This document shows positions 6,921 through 12,879 of a stretch of DNA of 13,870 bases, piece after piece. The position numbers and the translations under genes are program-made. Numbering within the stretch: the first letter of the stretch is position 1; every line of letters begins with the position of its first letter. This DNA comes from Candidatus Hydrogenedentota bacterium (GTDB lineage: Bacteria; Hydrogenedentota; Hydrogenedentia; Hydrogenedentales; JAEUWI01): assembly GCA_030430835.1 (NCBI GenBank), contig JAUIKJ010000028.1:1-13870 (forward strand). Direction: 5' to 3'. The notes beneath the pieces were generated by a model. It made no database searches. It worked only from the letters and a program-made list of their open reading frames with translations, and was not told where the DNA came from.

Positions 6921-7783
6921 GCGTTACGATCCCATTTCAGCTTCTCGCGCTGCGGCGCTTCCACCTCGAGAATGTCCTGTGGCTTCACCTTCATCGCGCG
7001 CGCCGTGGCCAACAGATCGCGCTGCAGCCGCCGCATCCCGTCAGGCTCGAGCGAAGCCGCGTGGTCCGTGCCTTTCTGCGTGCGGTCCAGCGTGAAGTGC
7101 CGCTCGAAATAACGCGCCCCCAGCGCATAGGCCGCGATGTCCACCGCGAAGCCGAGATGATGCCCCGAAAAACCGATGCCCTTCACCGTGTTGCCATAGG
7201 TCTCTACGAGCGCCGGAATCTCCAGCAGGTTCACATCGTCGAAACTCACCGGATAGCCCGAGGTGCAGTGGTAGAGCACCACGTCCTTCGCGCGGTTCTG
7301 CTTCGCGTAGAACTCGGCGATGGCCTCCGTCTCCTCCGGCGTCGTCATCCCCAGCGAGACATGGATCTCGCCATCGAATTCACCACACAGAATCTCCGCC
7401 ATCGCGAACCAGGTATTGCAGGCCGAAGGCACCTTGATCAGTTTCGGGCCCAGCCCCGCGATCGCGCGCGCCGAATCCAGGTCCCACACCGAACTCGAAT
7501 AATCGATCTTGTACTCGCGACAGATCTCGAAGAGTTCACGATGCTGGTCCAGCGAGAACTCGAGAAACTCCCGGTGCGCCCCGTAGGTGTCGCCATAGGA
7601 ATTGCCCGGGTTCGGGTGCGGCCGGTTGTATTCTTCCTCGGACAGCACCGCGCGCGGATTCCGCTTCTGGAACTTCGCGCACGGCACCTTGCAGAAGTCC
7701 GCCGCCATCCGGATCAGTTCCCGCGCATGCGCGAAATCACCGCAATGGTTACAGCCGATCTCCGCGATCAGGTAGGGTTGCAT
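6917..7783 (-). CDS. neuB: Nonulosonic (sialic-type) acid synthase without SAF domain
   Basis: A 288-residue TIM-barrel synthase that condenses PEP with an N-acyl-hexosamine, or a hexose phosphate, to make a nine-carbon acid. The start at 7783 is chosen because MQPYLIAEIGCNH opens the conserved first strand and GAGG lies 5 bases upstream; the frame extends further up without homology. Motifs are AEIGCNH (7-13), KFQKR (37-41), GFSGHHLG (204-211) with the metal-binding His, and ERHFTLD (227-233) followed by KGTDHA. Well-studied NeuB proteins run to about 340 residues and end in an antifreeze-like SAF domain. This one stops after the barrel at KLKWDRNA. The KFQKR and SGHH motifs are typical of a shorter subgroup, so this is probably natural. 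It is first in a leftward operon with neuA. Neu5Ac, KDN and legionaminic-type products cannot be told apart. Confidence 0.88.
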   Translation of the reverse strand: MQPYLIAEIGCNHCGDFAHARELIRMAADFCKVPCAKFQKRNPRAVLSEEEYNRPHPNPGNSYGDTYGAHREFLEFSLDQHRELFEICREYKIDYSSSVWDLDSARAIAGLGPKLIKVPSACNTWFAMAEILCGEFDGEIHVSLGMTTPEETEAIAEFYAKQNRAKDVVLYHCTSGYPVSFDDVNLLEIPALVETYGNTVKGIGFSGHHLGFAVDIAAYALGARYFERHFTLDRTQKGTDHAASLEPDGMRRLQRDLLATARAMKVKPQDILEVEAPQREKLKWDRNA

Positions 7784-7826
7784 CTGCGCCTCGGCCCCCT
7801 TGGTTCGCCCCGTGAATGCGCCTATG

Positions 7827-7855
7827 GTATAAGTCTGTGTGCCACAGGATGTCAA
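7827..7855 (-). promoter_or_regulatory. Promoter of the neuB-neuA operon
   Basis: On the - strand a consensus -35 TTGACA (7855-7850) is followed after 17 bases by TTATAC (7832-7827), or after 18 by TATACC (7831-7826). The leader to the neuB ATG is about 35-40 bases. The -35 lies inside the leader of the divergent gene, between its likely transcription start and its ATG at 7872. Confidence 0.65.
7828..7833 (+). promoter_or_regulatory. Candidate divergent -10 element overlapping the neuB -10
   Basis: TATAAG reads rightward toward the GxGxS-protein gene and shares its bases with the leftward CTTATACC. A weak TTCGCC (7804-7809) lies 18 bases upstream. If used, transcription would start near 7840, consistent with choosing the ATG at 7872 over the in-frame GTG at 7839. 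Confidence 0.35.
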
Positions 7856-7871
7856 GGAATCACAGCCCCTT

Positions 7872-8681
7872 ATGCCCGATCCCGCCGCAGATCGCCCCGC
7901 CGCCGCACGCACCGTCTATGTCCTTGGCAGTGGCGCATCCATGCTGCGGCTCACCCCGGAAGAGAAAACACACATCGCCGGGCAAACGAGCGTGGCGATG
8001 AACAAATACCTCATCTTTTGGGACATCATCGGCATCTGGCCCACGCATTTCTTCCTCGCGGATATCCACTATCCCGCGCCCTGTGTCTACGAAGAGAGTG
8101 TCGCCATCGCCCGCGATTCCGGGCAGACAGTCCACTTCCTGCTCGACGACGACTACCGTCGTCGCTACGCCACGCCCGGCGCGATCACGAATCTGCCCTG
8201 GCGCTGGCGCATGCGCCGCGATCACGGCTTCCGGCCCAACGCAGGCATGCTCCCGGAACACGTGACCTGGTTCCGCCGCTGGCACAGTTGGCACGATCCG
8301 AAACTCTGGGCGCTCTCCATGGACGCGCCCATGTTCTTCTACCGCGGCAGCCTCAGTTGCCTGCTCAACCTGATCACCCTCCTGCGCCTCGGCGATCACA
8401 TCAAGCTACTCGGCGTCGATCTGAAGACCCCGGAAAGTTTCTACGACGACGCCCTCAAGACCAAGCCCTATCTGCTGGACGACTATAAGCGCGCGCAGGA
8501 CGCCGGCGCCGTGAAGACCCACATGACCGCCGCGCCGATCCGTAACATGCCCGGCATTCAGGACATCTGGCCCTTCATCCAGGAAAACGTCGAAGCCGCG
8601 GGTATTCGGCTTTCCTGTTGCACCGAAGACAGCCTGCTCGTCGAGCGCGGCCTCTGTCCCTACACCCCCGTCCAGGACTAG
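7872..8681 (+). CDS. GxGxS Rossmann-type protein, Maf (DUF115)/GT42-like; possible nonulosonate transferase
   Basis: A 269-residue soluble protein. ATG 7872 is preferred to GTG 7839 because the GTG sits at the expected transcription start; AAGGA is 13 bases upstream. Residues 14-23 read TVYVLGSGAS, a nucleotide-binding loop. They are followed by VAMNKYL (41-47), IGIWPTHFFLAD (53-64), RGSLSCLLNLITLL (158-171) and HIKLLGVDL (176-184). This series of GxGxS, NKY, PTH...D and 'lLGvDl' is the pattern of the MptE-like/DUF115 superfamily. That superfamily includes the Maf flagellin nonulosonate transferases and resembles GT42 sialyltransferases. The gene lies divergent from neuB-neuA, so a CMP-nonulosonate-using transferase is the best hypothesis. 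Assignment to the superfamily rests on motif reading only and the function is inferred from context. SixA follows after three bases, so the two are probably cotranscribed. No signal peptide or membrane helix is seen. Confidence 0.6.
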   Translation: MPDPAADRPAAARTVYVLGSGASMLRLTPEEKTHIAGQTSVAMNKYLIFWDIIGIWPTHFFLADIHYPAPCVYEESVAIARDSGQTVHFLLDDDYRRRYATPGAITNLPWRWRMRRDHGFRPNAGMLPEHVTWFRRWHSWHDPKLWALSMDAPMFFYRGSLSCLLNLITLLRLGDHIKLLGVDLKTPESFYDDALKTKPYLLDDYKRAQDAGAVKTHMTAAPIRNMPGIQDIWPFIQENVEAAGIRLSCCTEDSLLVERGLCPYTPVQD

Positions 8682-8684
8682 CCC

Positions 8685-9191
8685 ATGAAAAACCTCCTGA
8701 TCATGCGTCACGCCAAGTCGAGTTGGTCTGAGGCGGGATGTAGCGACCATGACCGCCCCCTCAACAAGCGTGGCAAGCACGATGCCCCGCGCATGGGCCG
8801 GCTTCTCCAGACCGAGGGGCTCGTCCCGGATGCCATCCTCTGTTCCACTGCCAAGCGCGCCCGATCCACCGCCCGCCGCGTGGCCGAGGCCTGCGCCAGC
8901 GGCGCCGAGATCCGTACGACCGCCGACCTCTACGGCGCGGATGTTGGCGAATTCTATTCCGCTATCCAGCAGGCGCCCGCGACCTCCGCCACCCTCCTCG
9001 TCGTCTCGCACAACCCGGGCATCGAGTATTTCGTGGCGCGGTTGGGCGGCGGCGATGCCGTCATGCCCACGGCGGCCATCGCCTGGATTCAGATCGACCT
9101 GCCCGAGTGGCGGGCCCTGCGGCCCCACGCCGCCGGGCGGCTCGTGCGCATATGGCGCCCAAGAGAAGTAGAGGACCGCAGCGGCGCCTGA
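8685..9191 (+). CDS. sixA: SixA-type phosphohistidine phosphatase
   Basis: A 168-residue histidine-phosphatase (RHG) superfamily protein of about the family length. The start has AGGA (8674-8677) 7 bases upstream. LLIMRHAKSSW (4-14) carries the catalytic RHA motif with nucleophile His9. DRPLNKRG (23-30) is the SixA signature, CSTAKRARSTA (53-63) holds the phosphate-binding Arg, and SHNPG (108-112) carries the second catalytic His109. SixA enzymes remove phosphate from histidine on phosphorelay or nitrogen-PTS proteins. No such partner lies in this window. It begins three bases after the previous gene, and that pairing has no obvious functional logic. Confidence 0.9.
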   Translation: MKNLLIMRHAKSSWSEAGCSDHDRPLNKRGKHDAPRMGRLLQTEGLVPDAILCSTAKRARSTARRVAEACASGAEIRTTADLYGADVGEFYSAIQQAPATSATLLVVSHNPGIEYFVARLGGGDAVMPTAAIAWIQIDLPEWRALRPHAAGRLVRIWRPREVEDRSGA

Positions 9192-9209
9192 GATTCCGGC
9201 GGGGCCCGC

Positions 9210-9239
9210 TTGCAACCTTCCCAAAAATAACCGTACAAT
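9210..9239 (+). promoter_or_regulatory. Promoter of ilvC
   Basis: TTGCAA (9210-9215) and TACAAT (9234-9239) are separated by 18 bases, a good sigma-70-type pair in the gap after sixA. Transcription would start near 9246, leaving about 110 bases of leader before the ilvC ATG. Confidence 0.55.
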
Positions 9240-9249
9240 TTGCGGTTTC

Positions 9250-9277
9250 CCCGGCTGTTCTGCCGGGTCTCTTTTTG
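9250..9277 (+). terminator. Terminator-like hairpin in the ilvC leader
   Basis: CCCGGC (9250-9255), loop TGTTCT, and GCCGGG (9262-9267) are followed by TCTCTTTTTG. It has the form of an intrinsic terminator and could end the upstream transfer-gene/sixA transcript. Oddly, it lies downstream of the best ilvC promoter, so it would also be at the very 5' end of the ilvC mRNA. Attenuation or 5'-end protection are alternatives. Confidence 0.6.
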
Positions 9278-9355
9278 TATTGCAGCCAATCGTGTGCGCG
9301 CCCCGGGCACCCCCAGTCGCGGTCCCGCGCGATGACGCACAACGGAGGAATGGAC

Positions 9356-10453
9356 ATGCGGATTGATTTCGGTGGCGTGAAGGAAGATGTGATCACGCGC
9401 AAAGAGTTTTCGATGGCCAAGGCCAAGAAGGTCCTGAAGAACGAGACCATCGCCGTCATCGGCTACGGCGTGCAGGGTCCCGCCCAGGCGCTGAACATGC
9501 GCGACAACGGCTTCAACGTCATCGTCGGCCTGCGTAAGGATTCCAAGGAGTCCTGGGCCCGCGCGAAGAAGGACGGCTGGGTGAAGGGCAAGAACCTCTT
9601 CACCACCGAAGAAGCCGCCGAACGCGGTACCATCATCCAGTACCTCGTCTCCGACGCCGCCCAGAAGTCCTACTGGCCCACGCTAAAGAAGTACCTCAAC
9701 GAGGGCGACGCACTGTACTTCTCCCACGGCTTCTCGGTCACCTACAAGGATCAGACCAAGGTCGTCCCGCCGGATGATGTTGACGTCATCCTCGTCGCCC
9801 CCAAGGGCAGCGGCACCTCCGTTCGCCGCAACTACCTCGCCGGCGTCGGCATCAACTCCAGCTACGCCGTCTACCAGGACTACACCGGCAACGCCACCGA
9901 CCGCTGTCTCGCGGTCGGCATCGCGCTCGGTTCGGGCTACATGTTCCCGACCACCTTCGAGAAGGAAGTCTACAGCGACCTCACCGGCGAGCGCGGCGTG
10001 CTCATGGGTGCCCTCGCCGGCATCATGGAAGCCCAGTACGAAGTCCTCCGCAAGAACGGCCACAGCCCGGCCGAGTCCTTCAACGAAACCGTTGAAGAGC
10101 TGACCCAGAGCCTGATCCGTCTCGTCGACGAGAACGGCATGGACTGGATGTACGCCAACTGCTCCACCACCGCCCAGCGTGGCGCGCTCGACTGGAAACC
10201 GAAATTCAAGAAGGCCACCCTGCCGGTTTTCCGCGAACTCTACCAGCGCGTCAAGAGCGGCGCCGAGACCCGCCGCGTGCTGAACTCCACCGGCAAGAAG
10301 GACTACAAGGCCCAGCTTGAGAAGGAACTCGCCGCAATTCGCGACTCCGAAATGTGGCGCGCCGGCGCGGCTTCCCGCTCCCTGCGGCCGAACGTTCCGG
10401 AGAGCAAGCGCATCAAGTCGACCGCCGGCACCCAGGGCCGCGGTCGCAACTAG
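9356..10453 (+). CDS. ilvC: Ketol-acid reductoisomerase, fungal/Bacteroidetes-like type
   Basis: A 365-residue enzyme that isomerises and reduces acetolactate or acetohydroxybutyrate with NAD(P)H in valine, leucine and isoleucine synthesis. Three in-frame ATGs cluster here (9332, 9350, 9356). GGAGG (9344-9348) is only 1 base from 9350 but 7 from 9356, so 9356 is chosen. GYGVQG (36-41) is the dinucleotide loop, with GLRKDSKESW (58-67) as the cofactor-specificity loop. LVAPKGSGTSVR is at 146-157. SDLTGERG (207-214) supplies metal ligands Asp208 and Glu212, and FNETVEE (242-248) supplies the later Glu ligands. The sequence resembles yeast Ilv5 (for example GMDWMYANCSTTAQRGALDW) more than E. coli IlvC. 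A basic tail of about 20 residues (346-365) extends past the usual end. No ilvB, ilvH or leuA is adjacent, and flanking hairpins suggest a single-gene transcript. Confidence 0.93.
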   Translation: MRIDFGGVKEDVITRKEFSMAKAKKVLKNETIAVIGYGVQGPAQALNMRDNGFNVIVGLRKDSKESWARAKKDGWVKGKNLFTTEEAAERGTIIQYLVSDAAQKSYWPTLKKYLNEGDALYFSHGFSVTYKDQTKVVPPDDVDVILVAPKGSGTSVRRNYLAGVGINSSYAVYQDYTGNATDRCLAVGIALGSGYMFPTTFEKEVYSDLTGERGVLMGALAGIMEAQYEVLRKNGHSPAESFNETVEELTQSLIRLVDENGMDWMYANCSTTAQRGALDWKPKFKKATLPVFRELYQRVKSGAETRRVLNSTGKKDYKAQLEKELAAIRDSEMWRAGAASRSLRPNVPESKRIKSTAGTQGRGRN

Positions 10454-10469
10454 AACGGAATCAATTGTT

Positions 10470-10512
10470 TACACCGGCCGGGACGCCACCGCGTTCCGGC
10501 CGGTGTATTGCT
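10470..10512 (+). terminator. ilvC terminator hairpin
   Basis: TACACCGGCCGG (10470-10481) pairs with CCGGCCGGTGTA (10496-10507). The stem continues inward as GACGC (10482-10486) against GCGTT (10491-10495) with one G-T wobble, leaving a CACC loop. That makes about 17 bp. The following TTGCTTTG is only moderately T-rich. It lies 17 bases after the ilvC stop. Confidence 0.7.
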
Positions 10513-10570
10513 TTGCAGCATCCGCTTGTGCCATGCTTTTCTCGAACCGTTTGTGTGTGGATTGTAGCAA

Positions 10571-10632
10571 CTCACGTGAGCACTGAATTTTATCGTTCCA
10601 GTGCGCCGGGTTCGTCCGGCGCGCACCGTCTC
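10571..10632 (+). other. Palindrome and UUCG-capped hairpin upstream of the PP2C gene
   Basis: CTCACGTGAG (10571-10580) is a perfect 10-bp palindrome, a possible operator. GCGCCGGG-TTCG-TCCGGCGC (10613-10632) folds to an 8-bp stem (one G-U) capped by a very stable UUCG tetraloop. No T-run follows, so it is unlikely to be a terminator. I see no convincing promoter in the 241-base gap 10454-10694 and no coding sequence. Confidence 0.35.
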
Positions 10633-10694
10633 CGCCTACGCTCCCCAGAGCGCGCAGGCACCGTCGCGCCGTGCCCGTATCAGGAGGGGCGCGC

Positions 10695-11603
10695 GTGAGT
10701 GAGTTAACCCCCATCACCGAGTACGGACCGCTCGACGGCGGCAACTACGAGTTCGGCTGGCAAGGTGGCCACCTGCAGGTGCACCTCCTCAGCGATGTGG
10801 GGAAAAAGCGGAAGAAGAACGAAGACTCCTGCCTCATGTGCATTCCCGAACCCCGGGGGATGGCCGAGCAGCGCGGATTGCTCGTTGCCGTTGCCGATGG
10901 CATGGGCGGCGCCAGCGCCGGTGAATACGCCAGTCGCATGGCCCTGCAACTGCTCCGCGAAGACTACTTCAACACGAACGAGGGGCCCATTCCCACCGCG
11001 CTCGAGCAGGCACTCATGCATGCCAACGAATGCGTGTTCGAAGAGGCCGAGGTCAACCCGGTCTACTCCGGTATGGGCACCACGGTATCCGCCTGTGTTT
11101 TGCTTGGCGACTGGCTCTACATCGCCCAGGTCGGCGACAGCCGCGTCTATCTCCTGCGCGAAGGCAGCGGCATTCACCAGATCACCAACGACCATTCCCT
11201 TGTCGCCGAACAGGTTCGCCACGGTTTAATCAGCGAGGAAGAAGCTCGCACACATTCCCTCAAAAACCTGATCACCCGCGCCGTCGGTATCAAGGAATCC
11301 GTCAACGTCGATCTCTACAAGCTGCAGGTTCAGCAGCACGATACCCTGCTGATCTGTTCCGATGGCTTGTCGAACATGATGACCGACGCCGAGATCGCGC
11401 AGTCCCTGTCGAACGGAGACCTGCGCACCGGCACGCGCCGTGTGGTCGATCTCGCCCTGGAGGCCGGGGGCACCGACAACATCACCGCGCTCACGATTCG
11501 TTTCAAGGGCGTGCCGCCCGCGGTTGCGGCCCACGATGGCGCGGAGACCTATGAGCCGGTACAGACCGGCATCTTCGGGCGTATACGCCGGCTCTTTTCC
11601 TGA
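10695..11603 (+). CDS. PP2C-type protein serine/threonine phosphatase
   Basis: A 302-residue protein. The start is GTG 10695, preceded by AGGAGG (10682-10687) at 7-base spacing; an in-frame GTG at 10671 lies upstream of that site and is rejected. The PP2C core spans residues about 28-272. SDVGKKRKKNEDS (33-45) has the Arg and Glu-Asp of motif 1. VADGMGG (66-72) carries metal ligand Asp68. Then come GMGTT (126-130), VGDSR (146-150), DHSLV (166-170), CSDGL (221-225, Asp223) and GGTDNIT (258-264, Asp261). All the metal-binding aspartates are present, so it should be an active Mn/Mg-dependent phosphatase. A 30-residue tail ends in the basic stretch GRIRRLFS, with no membrane helix. Family members oppose Hanks-type kinases; none is in the window. 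It converges on wecC with 9 bases between stops and no clear terminator. Confidence 0.92.
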   Translation: MSELTPITEYGPLDGGNYEFGWQGGHLQVHLLSDVGKKRKKNEDSCLMCIPEPRGMAEQRGLLVAVADGMGGASAGEYASRMALQLLREDYFNTNEGPIPTALEQALMHANECVFEEAEVNPVYSGMGTTVSACVLLGDWLYIAQVGDSRVYLLREGSGIHQITNDHSLVAEQVRHGLISEEEARTHSLKNLITRAVGIKESVNVDLYKLQVQQHDTLLICSDGLSNMMTDAEIAQSLSNGDLRTGTRRVVDLALEAGGTDNITALTIRFKGVPPAVAAHDGAETYEPVQTGIFGRIRRLFS

Positions 11604-11612
11604 GCGTCCGCC

Positions 11613-12875
11613 TCAGGCCTCGCCGCCATGGCCGAGGCATTCCACCCGAAACCCCGCCGACTTCCACCGCGAGACGTCCATCAGGCTGCGCGTGTCATAG
11701 AGCTGCCGGGTGCGCATCTGACGCGCCACCTGTTCCGGATCGAAGGCCCCATACTCCTGGTGATCCGTCAACACCAGCAGGCAGTCCGAACCCGCCAGGG
11801 CCTCCTCGAGTCCCCGTTGCGCAAAACGCGCATCGTCCACATGCGGATCATATATCGACACCGTGACCCCCGCCGCACGCAGACCCTCGATCACCGGGAT
11901 GGCCGGACTCTCACGAATGTCGTCCACGTTGCCCTTGTAGGCCAATCCCAGCGCCGTCACCTTCGGCGACGCAATCCCTTCGATCAGCCCGCACGTGCGC
12001 GCGACCACGGCCGACGGCATGCCGTCATTGCGATCCCGCGCCAGGCGGATCAACTTTGCCGTGTCCGGATATTTCTCCACCAGAAACCACGGATCCACCG
12101 AGATACAATGCCCGCCCACACCCGGACCCGCGCTGTGCAGGTTCACGCGCGGGTGCCGGTTCGCAAAGCGCGCCGCCTCCCGAAAGTCGATGCCCAGCTC
12201 TTCGCAAATAAGTGCCGCTTCATTGGCCAGCGCGATGTTCACATCGCGGTACGTGTTCTCCAGGATCTTCACCATCTCCGCCGTCGTCGCATCGGTCAGG
12301 AAGATCTCGCCCTCCACGAAGCTCGCGTAGAGTTCGCCCGCCCGGGCCGCACAGGCCGGCGTCAGTCCGCCGATCACCCGATCGTTCTTGATGAGTTCCA
12401 GTAGAATCTTGCCCGGCAGCACCCGCTCCGGGCAATGGGCCAGACAAAAGTCCTCGCCCGCGCGCAATCCCGTCCGCTCCAGGATCGGCTTCAGCAGATC
12501 CCGGCAGGTCCCCGGCGGCGAGGTCGACTCCAGAATGACCAGCGTGCCCGCCTGAAGGTGGGGGAGAAGGCTCTCCGCCGCGCGGCACACATAATCCATG
12601 TTCGCCGTCTTGTCCGCGTTCAGCGGTGTCGGCACAGCGATGATAAAGACATCCGCTGGCTCCGGTGCCAGCGCCGCACGCAGTTTCCCCGAACCGATCG
12701 CCGCCTGCACCACGGTGTGCAGGCCCGGTTCCTCAATGTGAATCCGCCCCTCGTTCACCGTCGCGATCACGCGCTCGGCCACGTCGACGCCAAGCACCTC
12801 ATAACCATTCGTCGCAAGGATACCCGCCGTGGGCAGGCCAATGTAGCCCAGGCCAAGCACACACACCGTTTGCAT
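11613..12875 (-). CDS. wecC: UDP-N-acetyl-D-mannosamine dehydrogenase
   Basis: A 420-residue NAD-dependent dehydrogenase that oxidises UDP-ManNAc twice to UDP-ManNAcA for surface polysaccharide. The start at 12875 is set by the Rossmann strand VCVLGLGYIGLP (4-15) and by AGGGG about 7 bases upstream; a longer in-frame start at 12938 would overlap wecB. VPTPLN (81-86) and STSPPGT (118-124) are typical of the UDP-sugar dehydrogenase family. MVKILENTYRDVNIALANE (201-219) is the central helix with Lys203 and Asn207. GPGVGGHCISVDPWF (250-264) carries the catalytic Cys257. The HCISVDPWF form marks WecC rather than UDP-glucose dehydrogenases. It starts four bases after the wecB stop, so they form an operon. 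Confidence 0.93.
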   Translation of the reverse strand: MQTVCVLGLGYIGLPTAGILATNGYEVLGVDVAERVIATVNEGRIHIEEPGLHTVVQAAIGSGKLRAALAPEPADVFIIAVPTPLNADKTANMDYVCRAAESLLPHLQAGTLVILESTSPPGTCRDLLKPILERTGLRAGEDFCLAHCPERVLPGKILLELIKNDRVIGGLTPACAARAGELYASFVEGEIFLTDATTAEMVKILENTYRDVNIALANEAALICEELGIDFREAARFANRHPRVNLHSAGPGVGGHCISVDPWFLVEKYPDTAKLIRLARDRNDGMPSAVVARTCGLIEGIASPKVTALGLAYKGNVDDIRESPAIPVIEGLRAAGVTVSIYDPHVDDARFAQRGLEEALAGSDCLLVLTDHQEYGAFDPEQVARQMRTRQLYDTRSLMDVSRWKSAGFRVECLGHGGEA

Positions 12876-12879
12876 ATCG

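Noticed and set aside
7839..7871. Upstream in-frame GTG start for the Maf/GT42-like gene
   Set aside because: It coincides with the predicted transcription start, lacks a ribosome-binding site, and adds 11 residues without family resemblance.
5727..8488. Long Arg/His/Pro-rich + strand frames opposite neuA and neuB
   Set aside because: They are antisense shadows of genes with clear catalytic motifs. The composition (Arg-rich, no domains) is typical of spurious frames in high-GC DNA.
10540..10570. GGTTCGA-like string (reverse of TCGAACC) suggesting a tRNA T-arm
   Set aside because: The flanking bases form no 5-bp T-stem, and no acceptor, D or anticodon arm can be drawn around it.
11578..11589. 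GGCGTATACGCC palindrome followed by CTCTTTTCC as a PP2C terminator
   Set aside because: It lies inside the coding region. A 12-bp palindrome without a loop folds poorly and the T-run is short, so I do not call a terminator between the convergent genes.
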